A stretch of 64,000 nt of DNA from positions 1 to 64,000 of IMG/VR virus record IMGVR_UViG_3300025133_000022; one strand, given 5' to 3'. Of the stretch, positions 32,793-41,165 are shown piece by piece (within the stretch, counting starts at the first letter, position 1; each line of letters starts with the position of its first letter). The stretch comes from a virus. Below the pieces are notes generated by a model, which worked only from the letters and a program-made list of their open reading frames with translations, had not been told where the DNA came from and searched no databases. The translations under genes and the position numbers were made by a program.

Positions 32793-33515
32793 ATGAACCT
32801 CTCTCTCATCTGCAACGACAAGACTCTCCAAACAGTCACTCACCGCAGAACCACCTTCTTCGTCGTTGAAGAACACATGCGTGGAAAGCCCTTCGTGGCT
32901 CGTGTCACCAACAAACATAATGGCCGCGTTGCCTTTTTTATGTCTATGGACGGTGTCTGTGTTCAGACCGGCAACACAGACTGGACTAACTACCGCCAAG
33001 ACTGTCGAGCCTACCTACTGGATCAACATCGCAGCCAAGATGTCAAAGGCATCCGCACCAGCCAACACACCGAAGGCGAATTCGTCTTCACTGAAGAAGC
33101 ACGCAGTTACGCAACTGCAATTGGAAGCAGCACCAACGCCAAAGGCAGTATTGGACTCATCAGCTGGAGCGAATACGTTGTTCCGAACAAGCCTTCATAC
33201 CTGACTCCACGTACCCGCATGAGTCAAGGGCTTGAAAGCATGGGCGGAGGGCTTGAAAGCATGGGCGGAAGGTTCGAATCTCTTCGCAGCACCGAAAAGG
33301 GTGTCGGTGTTGGCATGGGACGCGACGTGCAAAGCAACGTCCGCACTGCCGAATTCGAATGGGGTCACATGCTGAATCAAACAACCTACCGATACGCAAC
33401 TCGCGCTCAGCTGATAAGTTGGGGGATTCTATATCCCGAGATTCCTGCCGTCGATGCATTCCCCAAACCTGCTCAATACGCAGCTCGAGTGAATACAAAC
33501 CCCTACGAAGAGTAG
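32793..33515 (+). CDS. Hypothetical protein with 7-residue tandem repeat
   Basis: 240 residues from ATG 32793. The N-terminal domain is strand-rich; residues about 146-159 hold GLESMGG twice from an exact 21-base tandem DNA repeat (33228-33248, 33249-33269), a recent slippage duplication. First gene of the operon that leads into the Ter genes. Unrecognised. Confidence 0.7.
   Translation: MNLSLICNDKTLQTVTHRRTTFFVVEEHMRGKPFVARVTNKHNGRVAFFMSMDGVCVQTGNTDWTNYRQDCRAYLLDQHRSQDVKGIRTSQHTEGEFVFTEEARSYATAIGSSTNAKGSIGLISWSEYVVPNKPSYLTPRTRMSQGLESMGGGLESMGGRFESLRSTEKGVGVGMGRDVQSNVRTAEFEWGHMLNQTTYRYATRAQLISWGILYPEIPAVDAFPKPAQYAARVNTNPYEE
33228..33269 (+). repeat. 21-base exact tandem duplication
   Basis: Two perfect copies of a 21-base unit in frame within the preceding gene; a third, imperfect copy follows. 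Confidence 0.9.
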
Positions 33516-33529
33516 ATTCTGCAAAACTA

Positions 33530-33556
33530 GGCGTGCGTAGCACGCCTTCTTAGTTG
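33530..33556 (+). terminator. Terminator cassette
   Basis: GGCGTGC gta GCACGCC followed by TTCTTAGTTGAG. Confidence 0.8.
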
Positions 33557-33578
33557 AGAGCTGCAACAGGAGCTCCCA

Positions 33579-33971
33579 ATGATAACAATTTTCCACTGGA
33601 AAGCCATTGGATATGATCCAACAAATCGATTCCCCAACGGCTTCCACATTTTGTTCGATTACGACGCACCCAAGTACATCGTAATTCTAACGCTTCAACA
33701 CCTTCTGGGATACATGCCCTACATAACGGATGCATTTCCGTTTAGTGATCTTCTTCCAGAAGCGACTCTTGACCAAGAAAGTCTAACTTGGAAACTGAAC
33801 AAATCATTATTTGTTCAATCTAAGCAAATGCAATCAAAAGTCATCCCAGCAGGAACCGTAGTAAAGCATCAACTTTGCCACGAATTGCTATTCTCCCCAA
33901 CAGAAAGAGAAAAATGGAACTCACAGCAAAAGGCGCCAGCGCCAACATCCCTCCCAACGTCGCCAGTCTGA
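33579..33971 (+). CDS. Hypothetical protein upstream of TerD-like gene
   Basis: 130 residues; ATG follows ACAGGAGCTCCCA. Aromatic-rich, unrecognised. Overlaps the TerD-like gene by 58 bases in another frame. Confidence 0.6.
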   Translation: MITIFHWKAIGYDPTNRFPNGFHILFDYDAPKYIVILTLQHLLGYMPYITDAFPFSDLLPEATLDQESLTWKLNKSLFVQSKQMQSKVIPAGTVVKHQLCHELLFSPTEREKWNSQQKAPAPTSLPTSPV

Positions 33972-34465
33972 ACATCTTCCTGAGTTGGCAGAAGCCAGTC
34001 GATTTCGACCTGCTGATCATCGGCCAGAGATCCGATGGCTCCCACCACGCCTTCTACTTCGGCAACAAAACCGGTACGGGTATTCAGCTCGGCGAAGATG
34101 CTGGTGTGGGTGACTCCGGAGACAGCAACAACGAAGAAGCCACCATCGATGCCAGCTTCTGGGACACCTACGAAAAAGCACTGGTCGGAATCATCGACTA
34201 TCCAAACGTCAGCGCCGGACAGAACGGACGGTTCGACACCGACACCCCGACAGTCATGGTCATGGGCATGGATGCTGGTGGCTCTCAGGTGGTTGACCAC
34301 CTGGCACGCCCAGATGGTGGAACACTCGATGGCAATGCCTATGCGGTGGCCAAGCTCACCCGCAGTGGCCCTGTCACCCGCTTCGAGGTCGTAAGCGAAG
34401 AAACCCTTCTGAAGGGTTTCGACGGTACAGCCATCGAAAACTGGGCCAGAGGCATTCTCGCCTAA
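33914..34465 (+). CDS. TerD-family Ca2+-binding stress protein
   Basis: 183 residues from ATG 33914 (AGAAAGAGAAAA before it). The TerD pattern is clear: LSWQKPVDFDLLIIGQ, HHAFYFGNK, the acidic loop QLGEDAGVGDSGDSNNEE, ASFWDTYEKALVGIIDY and a second metal loop with GNAYAVAKLTR. TerD-family proteins bind calcium and act in the bacterial tellurite/phage-inhibition/stress Ter complexes. It is followed by TerB-like and TerF-like genes, as in cellular Ter loci. Confidence 0.85.
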   Translation: MELTAKGASANIPPNVASLNIFLSWQKPVDFDLLIIGQRSDGSHHAFYFGNKTGTGIQLGEDAGVGDSGDSNNEEATIDASFWDTYEKALVGIIDYPNVSAGQNGRFDTDTPTVMVMGMDAGGSQVVDHLARPDGGTLDGNAYAVAKLTRSGPVTRFEVVSEETLLKGFDGTAIENWARGILA

Positions 34466-34503
34466 AGCTACTAGTTTCAGTCGAAACACATAGCTCACAA
34501 ACC

Positions 34504-34527
34504 GGGGTGCGTAGCACCCCCTTTTCT
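34504..34527 (+). terminator. Terminator
   Basis: GGGGTGC gta GCACCCC followed by CTTTTCTT; then GGCTT/AAGCC hairpin. Confidence 0.8.
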
Positions 34528-34592
34528 TCGGGCTTGATTAAAGCCATTCGAATTAAATCTCCTACAACTTCCTCCAACAGTTGAGACTCACA

Positions 34593-35003
34593 ATGACAAT
34601 CGTGACCCTTCTCTCCCTCGTAAGTGCAACCTTGACCGCCTTGAGTGCCTCTGTCAAGGCCGATGGTGTCGTCGACGCCGACGAAGTCAACTCCCTCGAA
34701 AGCGAAATCTACGCCGACGGGTCTGTCGATGCTGAAGAAGTCGCTGTCCTCTTCGACATCGCCGACAACTGCACCTATGACTCCAACTTCGAGAACCTCG
34801 TCAGTCGCGCCGTGCGCGACTGGGCCTACGCCGATGGCTCTGTCGATGCCAGCGAAGCCACCCACCTCCGCTCCTTCATCGAAGCCGACGGTGAGTACTC
34901 GGATCTCGAGATCCGCATCCTCAACGAGATCTTGAACTCCGGAGCCAGCATGCCCGACGACTTCAAGAGCTGGGCCAGCGGCATCGTGAACCATCCTGAT
35001 TGA
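34593..35003 (+). CDS. TerB-like protein
   Basis: 136 residues from ATG 34593. Acidic helical protein with three similar repeats around DGVVDADEV, DGSVDAEEVAVL and DGSVDASEATHL, then EADGEYSDLEI, the TerB/DjlA metal-binding arrangement with regularly placed Asp/Glu. TerB bridges membrane and cytosolic Ter parts in bacteria. Lies between TerD-like and TerF-like genes. Confidence 0.75.
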   Translation: MTIVTLLSLVSATLTALSASVKADGVVDADEVNSLESEIYADGSVDAEEVAVLFDIADNCTYDSNFENLVSRAVRDWAYADGSVDASEATHLRSFIEADGEYSDLEIRILNEILNSGASMPDDFKSWASGIVNHPD

Positions 35004-35024
35004 TTTGTATCAAATCAAACCTGA

Positions 35025-35054
35025 AGCCCCTGCCACGGCAGGGGCTTCTTGTTG
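35025..35054 (+). terminator. Terminator cassette
   Basis: AGCCCCTGCC ac GGCAGGGGCT followed by TCTTGTTGTGA. Confidence 0.85.
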
Positions 35055-35088
35055 TGAATTCTTTCCAGCTTCAACCCCAAGGACCACT

Positions 35089-35871
35089 ATGAAACTTACA
35101 TCAAAGACAGCAAAAGATAAAAACATGAACCGCATGGTTCTACAAGCCAAAACCACTGCAGCCAAAAAAGGCTTATTCAATCGCAAAGCCCAAGTTTATC
35201 TTAGCATTGATACCAGTGGTAGCATGCGCGACCACTATCGTAGTGGACGCGTACAAGAAATCGTCGAGCGCATGCTGGCCATCGCCCTAAACTTTGATGA
35301 TGACAAAGAAATTCGTATCTTTGCCTTTGGTACACAGCCTGTTGACTGTGGCGTAGTCACCATGAAGAACTACCACGAGTGCGTGGTCTACAACCCCAGT
35401 CGTAGCGTCACCATCAACGGCACCAATATCCGTCTTACCGGCACCAACTACGCTCCAGTATTCGAAGCTGTACTTCAAGACGCCTTCGGCATCAACTGGG
35501 AAACACTCAACAACCCCAAAGGGCTTTTTGGCTTCGGCAAAACCAAGAGCAGTCGCCCTAGTGTCAAGAACCCCTTGGACAACCCGGTCTTTCACTTGTT
35601 CGTCACCGACGGCGAGTGCGCAGACCGAAACGCCTCTCTAGCCATTGTAGACAAGAGCAGTAAGCTGCCGATGTTCACTCAGTTTGCAGGCTTCGGAAGG
35701 GATTTCCACACCCTAAGTCAAATTGACAACATGCAAGGTCGCTATGTCGACAATGCTGGAGTCTTCACGGCCTCCAGCCTGAATATCACTGATCAACAAC
35801 TGTTTGACGGCATGTTAAACGAATTTCCCGACTGGCTTCGGGCTACCTCAAACAAAGGCTGGTACAAATGA
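35089..35871 (+). CDS. TerF-type von Willebrand factor A protein
   Basis: 260 residues from ATG 35089 (CAAGGACCACT). VWA fold with MIDAS DTSGSM near residue 43, conserved TGTNYAPV and FVTDGEC. The TerF-like details (FATGTQ-like FAFGTQPV, GGFG-like FAGFGRDF) match VWA proteins of Ter operons. Probably binds metal and docks other Ter proteins. Confidence 0.8.
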   Translation: MKLTSKTAKDKNMNRMVLQAKTTAAKKGLFNRKAQVYLSIDTSGSMRDHYRSGRVQEIVERMLAIALNFDDDKEIRIFAFGTQPVDCGVVTMKNYHECVVYNPSRSVTINGTNIRLTGTNYAPVFEAVLQDAFGINWETLNNPKGLFGFGKTKSSRPSVKNPLDNPVFHLFVTDGECADRNASLAIVDKSSKLPMFTQFAGFGRDFHTLSQIDNMQGRYVDNAGVFTASSLNITDQQLFDGMLNEFPDWLRATSNKGWYK

Positions 35872-36164
35872 ATACAGAAACCACAGAAGCTAAAGCTACT
35901 GTGGAGAAGGTGCCCGAGAAGAAAGCCGTCAAGAAGATACAATTCACCTTCGAAGATGGCACAGTCACCAGGCTGTGCTTTGATTACCAAGAGTGGTGGG
36001 TTGAAGATGGCGAAGGCGTCATCCTGGAGCCAGATGGTAAAAACGAGTTCTATAAGAACTCAGCCAACATCACAGGCTACTTAACTGAAATGGCTGGCTG
36101 GGGATACCTCATCCAGCCAATGTTCGGTCCTAAATTCATGCTAACGCCACCTGAAGCTCAGTAG
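35868..36164 (+). CDS. Hypothetical protein coupled to TerF-like gene
   Basis: 98 residues, ATGA overlap. Charged N-terminus (KVPEKKAVKK), strand-rich remainder. Unrecognised; co-transcribed with the Ter module. Confidence 0.65.
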   Translation: MNTETTEAKATVEKVPEKKAVKKIQFTFEDGTVTRLCFDYQEWWVEDGEGVILEPDGKNEFYKNSANITGYLTEMAGWGYLIQPMFGPKFMLTPPEAQ

Positions 36165-36167
36165 TTC

Positions 36168-36196
36168 AAGCCCGCCTAAGGCGGGCTTCTTAATTG
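36168..36196 (+). terminator. Terminator cassette
   Basis: AAGCCCGCC taa GGCGGGCTT followed by CTTAATTGAG. Confidence 0.85.
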
Positions 36197-36314
36197 AGTC
36201 AGAAGAGAGCCCTAAGGTCCTATGGGCTATATCTCTAAGCTGCTGTAGTAGACATGTAATCACATGTCAGACACGATAAATAGCTGGCGTAGGCGCGATC
36301 CAGCCTGACTCATC
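36195..36314 (+). promoter_or_regulatory. Structured leader of the CaCA exchanger gene
   Basis: TGAGTCAG (about 36195) pairs perfectly with CTGACTCA (about 36307). Inside lie AGCCC/GGGCT and ACATGT aatc ACATGT hairpins. The fold is closed, about 115 bases, and sits between terminator and exchanger start, the position of a riboswitch or protein-controlled leader. Confidence 0.55.
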
Positions 36315-36345
36315 TTTTTTAAAACTTCCTTCTACTGAGGTTCAC

Positions 36346-37428
36346 TTGGAAGCACTCTATCCTCTATTTATGATTCTTATCGCTTGTGTCGGCATCATGT
36401 ATGCCTGCAACCTGTTCGAGCAAGCCTCTGACTACCTTGGCCGAAATATGGCCCCTGGTGTTAAAGGCGCGACCATAAATGCCATTGGCAGCTCTCTTCC
36501 AGAGCTGTTCACTACACTCATTCTGCTCTTCTTTTACAAAGACATGGATGGGTTTACTGGTGGAGTCGCGACAACTGCAGGCTCAGCAGTCTTTAACGCT
36601 GTTCTCATACCTGCAAGTGTAATTCTAGCCGTCACAGTCTGGAAAGCAACTACCAGCGATATCAAGATTAGTCGACCGGTCCTCCTGCGAGACGGCTTCT
36701 TCGTCATCGTAGCCGAGCTTGCCCTGATCTTCTTCCTGGGTGCAGCTGAACTAACTACCTGGATGGGTTTGGTCCTCATGAGCATCTACGGTGCGTACTT
36801 CACGTACTTGATGATACAAAACCTACACCACGAAGAAGAAAATGAGAAAGAAGACGAACACCTAGTAGCCCTGGGATTCTGGCAAGACCTTTGGACCGGC
36901 ACCACCGGCAAGGATGACATTGGCTTTGACAAAGGCCCCGATAGCAGTGCATTGCACGGGGACTTGCGTGCATGGATCTTCTTAAGCCTGGCTACCAGCG
37001 CAGTTGGTGCATTCTGTCACCTGCTGGCTCACGCCACCGTTAGTCTAGCTACTATCTGGGAAGTGCCGTTGTTTATCACAACAGTCGTCTTCGCAGCAGC
37101 AGCAACCAGCGTTCCAGACACAATCATCAGCATCAAGGATGCACTCAAGGGCGAGTACGAAGATGCTGTTGCCAATGCCATTGGCAGCAATATCTTTGAT
37201 GTCTGCTTTTCCCTAGGGTTGCCCCTGGCACTTTACACAATTGTCTACGGTCCTGTACACCTTCAAGGCGGAGCGGAAATACAAGTTCTCCGCTGGGTAA
37301 TGCTTGGTTTCACCCTGGTCGTCCTTGCCGTATTTCTCAAAGGTAAAGTTGGTAAAAAAGCTGGCTACACAATGCTTGGCATGTACTTCAGCTGGTTAAG
37401 CTATATCGCATACATTGCTTTTAGCTAA
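36346..37428 (+). CDS. CaCA-family Na+/Ca2+ (cation) exchanger
   Basis: 360 residues from TTG 36346 (TGAGGTTCAC before it). Two alpha-repeats in opposite membrane halves: GATINAIGSSLPELFTTL with later TTAGSAVFN, and ATSVPDTIISIKDA with NAIGSNIFDV. About ten membrane spans with an acidic cytosolic loop (HHEEENEKEDEH, about residue 165). Exchangers of this family move Ca2+ against Na+ or H+. Being next to Ca2+-binding TerD and VWA genes, it takes the place that TerC-type membrane proteins hold in cellular Ter loci. Full length; phage copies are unusual. Confidence 0.9.
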   Translation: MEALYPLFMILIACVGIMYACNLFEQASDYLGRNMAPGVKGATINAIGSSLPELFTTLILLFFYKDMDGFTGGVATTAGSAVFNAVLIPASVILAVTVWKATTSDIKISRPVLLRDGFFVIVAELALIFFLGAAELTTWMGLVLMSIYGAYFTYLMIQNLHHEEENEKEDEHLVALGFWQDLWTGTTGKDDIGFDKGPDSSALHGDLRAWIFLSLATSAVGAFCHLLAHATVSLATIWEVPLFITTVVFAAAATSVPDTIISIKDALKGEYEDAVANAIGSNIFDVCFSLGLPLALYTIVYGPVHLQGGAEIQVLRWVMLGFTLVVLAVFLKGKVGKKAGYTMLGMYFSWLSYIAYIAFS

Positions 37429-37434
37429 TATTAA

Positions 37435-37465
37435 AGTGGGACAATGCGTCCCACTTCTTAATTGA
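37435..37465 (+). terminator. Terminator cassette
   Basis: AGTGGGAC aatgc GTCCCACT followed by TCTTAATTGA. Confidence 0.85.
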
Positions 37466-37486
37466 AACACAAACAGAAGAGAATTA

Positions 37487-37789
37487 ATGACTCCAGGAAC
37501 TATTATCCAGGCAAAGACTTTATACTTTTTAGTACTTTACCCTATTAAAAACAATATTAAAATACCATGCGTTGCATTGTCTACCGAACCTTATGATAGT
37601 GGTGTCATTGATATTGTCCTTTCTAATAAAGGGCAATATTATCTACTGCCAGCGGTTGCAATGATTAAAAAGACGACCCTAGAAGAAATGAAAACAATAG
37701 CAAATGCCGACCAAGATCAACTAAAAGCTATTGCACACTCTCCTTCGGTAGTTAGTCAAATACAATACATAATGAAACAAAATCAATAA
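37487..37789 (+). CDS. Hypothetical protein
   Basis: 100 residues; ATG follows AGAAGAGAATTA. AT-rich, a clear drop in G+C from the exchanger gene. Strand-rich first half (SH3-like appearance). Unrecognised. Confidence 0.7.
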   Translation: MTPGTIIQAKTLYFLVLYPIKNNIKIPCVALSTEPYDSGVIDIVLSNKGQYYLLPAVAMIKKTTLEEMKTIANADQDQLKAIAHSPSVVSQIQYIMKQNQ

Positions 37790-37795
37790 GGAAAC

Positions 37796-38170
37796 ATGCT
37801 TTCTATTCTAGCCAAAATATTACTGCTCCCATTTGAAATACTATACTATTTCAAACCAGAACTAAGAAAAAGATTCGCACCAAAACCACATGAACTTATG
37901 GATGTAGACAACTCCCCCAATATGCATCCAAAAATTCAAGACGCATGCAAAACACTAGCCCTCGGTCTAATTTCTGGACCTGTTTCAAACCATGTAACAT
38001 TCCACCTGCTGCATGACGAAGGTCGTGATGTAGTAGTAGATGTTTATTTTGTAGACGGACTAAGTCCATCTCAAAAAATTGCACGTCTCGAAGCCCTGCT
38101 AGAAGAAGCTGGGGTGGAAAATCCTTTCCACTTTAGTAAAACAAGACTGGACAAACCTAACATGAGGTAA
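37796..38170 (+). CDS. Hypothetical protein
   Basis: 124 residues with an amphipathic hydrophobic N-terminus (LSILAKILLLPFEILYYF) and a soluble domain. AT-rich. Unrecognised. Confidence 0.7.
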   Translation: MLSILAKILLLPFEILYYFKPELRKRFAPKPHELMDVDNSPNMHPKIQDACKTLALGLISGPVSNHVTFHLLHDEGRDVVVDVYFVDGLSPSQKIARLEALLEEAGVENPFHFSKTRLDKPNMR

Positions 38171-38173
38171 TGC

Positions 38174-38311
38174 ATGAAATTCTATTTTGGATATATTGTA
38201 GGTTGGGCAACAGCAATCTGTCTTTTCAGTCCTGGAGACTGGCCAAGTATTCTCGGTGCCATTCTTGGCTGCGGGGCTGGCAGTGCGATTTACCATAAGC
38301 TCAATCGCTAA
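38174..38311 (+). CDS. Small membrane protein
   Basis: 45 residues starting MKFYFGYIVGWATAICLF; ATG follows GAGGTAATGC. Two glycine-rich spans, coupled to the previous gene. Confidence 0.65.
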   Translation: MKFYFGYIVGWATAICLFSPGDWPSILGAILGCGAGSAIYHKLNR

Positions 38312-38323
38312 GAACCACGCCAT

Positions 38324-38354
38324 GGGGCGACGTAGTCGCCCCTGCGGCAAAGAG
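38324..38354 (+). repeat. Hairpin repeat element, diverged copy
   Basis: GGGGCGAC gta GTCGCCCC followed by TGCGGCAAAGAGT; the hairpin and trailing block resemble the GTGGGGCGAG elements. Confidence 0.4.
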
Positions 38355-38404
38355 TTTAGTTACAGAGCGAATAGCTCACCCACCGCACACCCCCTAGATA
38401 CACA

Positions 38405-38755
38405 ATGAAACTTACATACGAAGGCGAAACCGTCACATTCGAAGACTGGACTCCAGAAGAGTCTCAGCTCGGAAAGATTCGTCTCATGCTAGAAGCAGGA
38501 GATATGGCAGAAGGCATCTGGGTTTGGATTCATCCTGACTACAGAGCCAAATACGACAATAACGACTCTTGCGGTGAACTCATTGTCTGCGCGTTAGCAA
38601 ACCAAAGCCTCCTAGGTATTCCCTGGGGGGCCTACGTGCTAGCTCGTACCAATGGGGAAAGCAGACCAGAGTGTTACGCAATGAGTCACGACGGCCTAGA
38701 AAGCCCTAGAGACTTTACTCTTTGCCCAAATCTGAAATACAAAGGCGAAAGATGA
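38405..38755 (+). CDS. Hypothetical protein
   Basis: 116 residues, acidic, unrecognised. Confidence 0.65.
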   Translation: MKLTYEGETVTFEDWTPEESQLGKIRLMLEAGDMAEGIWVWIHPDYRAKYDNNDSCGELIVCALANQSLLGIPWGAYVLARTNGESRPECYAMSHDGLESPRDFTLCPNLKYKGER

Positions 38756-38789
38756 ACATACTCATCTGATGGCCTCACTGTAAACCTAT

Positions 38790-38873
38790 GCGAGTATGGC
38801 GGAATGGTATACGCATCCGGTTTAAAACCGGTAGGGGCTTGTCCTCGTGAGGGTTCGACTCCCTCTACTCGTA
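38790..38873 (+). tRNA. tRNA-Leu(UAA)
   Basis: Acceptor GCGAGTA/TACTCGT, A73; anticodon arm CCGG TTTAAAA CCGG; class II variable arm GGGGCTTGTCCTC; T-arm AGGG TTCGACT CCCT. CCA not encoded. Confidence 0.9.
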
Positions 38874-38878
38874 CTTTG

Positions 38879-39565
38879 TTAAAACCAAAGCTTATCTGTC
38901 CCTAAGACCAGAACACTATTACTAACAGGACTCATGCTGTGGTTTTCAGGATCGTCCATTGCAACAACCATACCTAGAACGCACCCCCTACTATCAAAAA
39001 CAGGGCCACCACTATTTCCAGGTAAGACTCTTGCGTCTATGTATATGAATCCATCAATATCATTAGTAATAGCTCCACAAGTAACTTCACCTATTCGTCC
39101 AAGTGGCGCACCAACAACACAAACAGAATCACCAACAACGGTATTGCTAGCAATTCTGCTTGGCCTAAGTCCCACAGGCAGCGCATCTACCTGCCAATAC
39201 GCCCAGTCGTGCCTAAGGCTCTCTCCAACAATTGGCCCAACTGCATTAAATCGATCTAAGGCAATGCAATTGTGCTCACTAGAGCACACTTCAAGTACTC
39301 CAGGTAAAGTCATCGTACCCAAAGCAACGTGCTGCGCAGTCACAATCTTGTAATGCCAACCATCCTTGACAACCCAAGCAGATCCAATTACTTGAGAAGG
39401 AAAAGCCAAATCTGGAAGCACACTAACGTCAGGTGTAAACTGAATATAGCCTGTTTGACTTACCAGTGCTGACACATGATCAACACGTCTTCCTGCTTGA
39501 GCATGACATGCTGCCAAAGCAAGAAACACCACACTTGCTATCACATTTGTAATTTTACTCCACAC
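38879..39565 (-). CDS. Exported trypsin-like serine protease
   Basis: 228 residues from GTG 39565, preceded by GAGGAGGTGTTTT. Signal sequence (NVIASVVFLALAACHAQA) with an LAAC lipobox and an AQA cleavage alternative. Trypsin-fold triad: His in IVTAQHVAL, Asp in RHDWAYW, Ser in LPGNSGGPVFDS. Acts outside the cytoplasm, perhaps on host envelope proteins or as a lysogen/host-fitness factor. It stands alone on the minus strand between tRNA genes, as moron genes often do. Confidence 0.85.
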   Translation of the reverse strand: MWSKITNVIASVVFLALAACHAQAGRRVDHVSALVSQTGYIQFTPDVSVLPDLAFPSQVIGSAWVVKDGWHYKIVTAQHVALGTMTLPGVLEVCSSEHNCIALDRFNAVGPIVGESLRHDWAYWQVDALPVGLRPSRIASNTVVGDSVCVVGAPLGRIGEVTCGAITNDIDGFIYIDARVLPGNSGGPVFDSRGCVLGMVVAMDDPENHSMSPVSNSVLVLGTDKLWF

Positions 39566-39597
39566 AAAACACCTCCTCAAATAGTGTAGCACAACAA

Positions 39598-39675
39598 TGC
39601 AACGTAGCTCAGCGGTAGAGCAGCTCGCGCACAACGCCTGGTTTGTCGGTGGTTCAAATCCACCCGTTGCAACCA
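39598..39675 (+). tRNA. tRNA-like gene with aberrant anticodon arm
   Basis: Acceptor TGCAACG/CGTTGCA, A73 and encoded CCA; D-arm GCTC AGCGGTA GAGC and T-arm GGTGG TTCAAAT CCACC are canonical. The 25 bases between cannot form a 5-bp stem with 7-base loop, and no T33-anticodon is evident; only ACAA/TTGT pairs. Either non-decoding or a tRNA mimic. Confidence 0.55.
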
Positions 39676-39686
39676 CAGGAAAAGCA

Positions 39687-40370
39687 ATGCAAATCACTGG
39701 AAAATTAAAATTAGATCCACAGGTACTTGCCACCGGCAAAACCCGCATACGGATCATCAGACGCCATAGCCAGCAACTAGCTATCTGTGCTCGTGCATAT
39801 GTTCCTCACCTCGAAAACAGTACACGAAGAAAAGCAAATCAACTAGACCAATTACTGGTTGATGACCCAAATTACTGGATTCGCCGCAAAGGAAAAATCA
39901 GTGAAGCTCACAAACTAGAAAGCCTCTTAGAGCATGCTCGTGAGATTGCACAAACTCAAAACAACTATCCAGAAATTAAGAAAATCTTGCAAGACACTAT
40001 CAAACAGATAGACAGTAGTCTTGTCCTTACCAGACAAGATAAAGGATGGGCAATTCTTAATGTATCCAAAAGCACTATCCTTCCATATCTTAAAAGCATC
40101 AGAAACACTGGTGTTCGTATAAACACCAGTGTTTGGGGTCCACACATTTCCGTAATTCGCGGAGAGCTTAGCCATTGGGAAGCTTCTCAAATGCATATGC
40201 TAGACGGAATGAAATTTGAAGTTGAGATAGGCGACACTATTCGCAAAAACCGTTCAGGTTACCACTGGCTAACAGTAAAATCCCGCAGATTAGAAAATTT
40301 GCGCTCAGAGCTAGATCTGCCACCTAGACCAAGCCCACCATTTCATCTAACTATCGGCAAAGGATGCTAA
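39687..40370 (+). CDS. 2H phosphoesterase (LigT-like) domain protein
   Basis: 227 residues from ATG 39687 (ACAGGAAAAGCA). C-terminal half shows the two signature motifs, GPHISVIRGE near residue 153 and PPFHLTIGK near the end. 2H enzymes hydrolyse 2',3'-cyclic phosphates or 2'-5' bonds, as in tRNA-splicing products, cyclic nucleotides and 2-5A. The N-terminal 120 residues are helical and unassigned. Sits in the tRNA/RNA-enzyme region with the RNA ligase at 43.2 kb. Confidence 0.75.
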   Translation: MQITGKLKLDPQVLATGKTRIRIIRRHSQQLAICARAYVPHLENSTRRKANQLDQLLVDDPNYWIRRKGKISEAHKLESLLEHAREIAQTQNNYPEIKKILQDTIKQIDSSLVLTRQDKGWAILNVSKSTILPYLKSIRNTGVRINTSVWGPHISVIRGELSHWEASQMHMLDGMKFEVEIGDTIRKNRSGYHWLTVKSRRLENLRSELDLPPRPSPPFHLTIGKGC

Positions 40371-40546
40371 ACAGCAAGTTGTTTTTACCAGGACTTGCAG
40401 GAACCCTAACAATGGCCACGATCAAGTGGCAAGTTCAAGGAACTATCCTGGAGTGTCCTGTACCTCTTCATTATGGCATCTACTTATGTCTGTTTGCTCT
40501 GCTTCTACCTGTCGCAGAGTGGATACTACAACAGGTACAAAAATGA
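40364..40546 (+). CDS. Small membrane protein
   Basis: 60 residues, overlapping its neighbours on both sides. One N-terminal and one C-terminal hydrophobic stretch. Unrecognised. Confidence 0.5.
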   Translation: MLNSKLFLPGLAGTLTMATIKWQVQGTILECPVPLHYGIYLCLFALLLPVAEWILQQVQK

Positions 40547-41097
40547 GCACATACTTCACAAGCGACACCCACTTCGGCCACAGAGGTATCATGCGCTGGG
40601 CAAAGAGACCTTTTGCCAGCGTAGAAGAAATGGACAAAGAAATGATTCGTCGGTGGAATGAAACAGTAGGCACTAACGACACTGTTTATCACCTAGGCGA
40701 CTTTGGGTTCCACAGTACAGCTGAACAACTGGATCCAATCCTAGCACAATTAAATGGCAAAATTCATTTGATTCTCGGCAACCATGATCAAAATCCAAAC
40801 ATTGAAACATTTGCTCACTGGCGAATCACTAGCTTTAAAGAACTACTCAAAATAAGAGTAGGTGGACAAGACATTGTGCTTTGCCACTACCCATTACAAG
40901 AATGGGATGGAGCATTCAGAGGAACATGGCATCTCCATGGTCACTCCCATAATCAATGGCCAATAAGTTCCTGGAAGCAAATTGATGTTGGCACTGACGG
41001 TCACGCATTTCACCCATGGTCAATGCAAGAACTTCATATCGAAATGTCAAAACGCAAAATCATGACTTCAGAAATCTATCAATCTCAGCCAAGTTAG
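40543..41097 (+). CDS. Calcineurin-like metallophosphoesterase
   Basis: 184 residues from ATG 40543. Full motif set: SDTHFGH, GDFGFH, GNHD, CHYP and HGHSH, which coordinate two metal ions. Small phage proteins of this kind act on nucleic acids or nucleotides. The last codons form the 5' acceptor strand of the following tRNA-Thr, an 11-base overlap. Confidence 0.85.
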   Translation: MSTYFTSDTHFGHRGIMRWAKRPFASVEEMDKEMIRRWNETVGTNDTVYHLGDFGFHSTAEQLDPILAQLNGKIHLILGNHDQNPNIETFAHWRITSFKELLKIRVGGQDIVLCHYPLQEWDGAFRGTWHLHGHSHNQWPISSWKQIDVGTDGHAFHPWSMQELHIEMSKRKIMTSEIYQSQPS

Positions 41098-41165
41098 TTC
41101 AGTCTGGCCAGAGCACCTGGTTTGTAAGCAGGATGTCGTCGGTTCGAATCCGACACTTGGCTCCA
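41087..41165 (+). tRNA. tRNA-Thr(UGU)
   Basis: Acceptor AGCCAAG/CTTGGCT; anticodon loop TTTGTAA (G31-G39 mismatch); T-arm GTCGG TTCGAAT CCGAC. CCA directly follows the acceptor strand, so the discriminator base is unclear. Overlaps the end of the phosphoesterase gene. Confidence 0.8.

Noticed and set aside
39597-39686. N-terminal extension of the 2H phosphoesterase
   Set aside because: The frame is open upstream, but these bases form the tRNA-like gene; ATG 39687 has the ribosome binding site.
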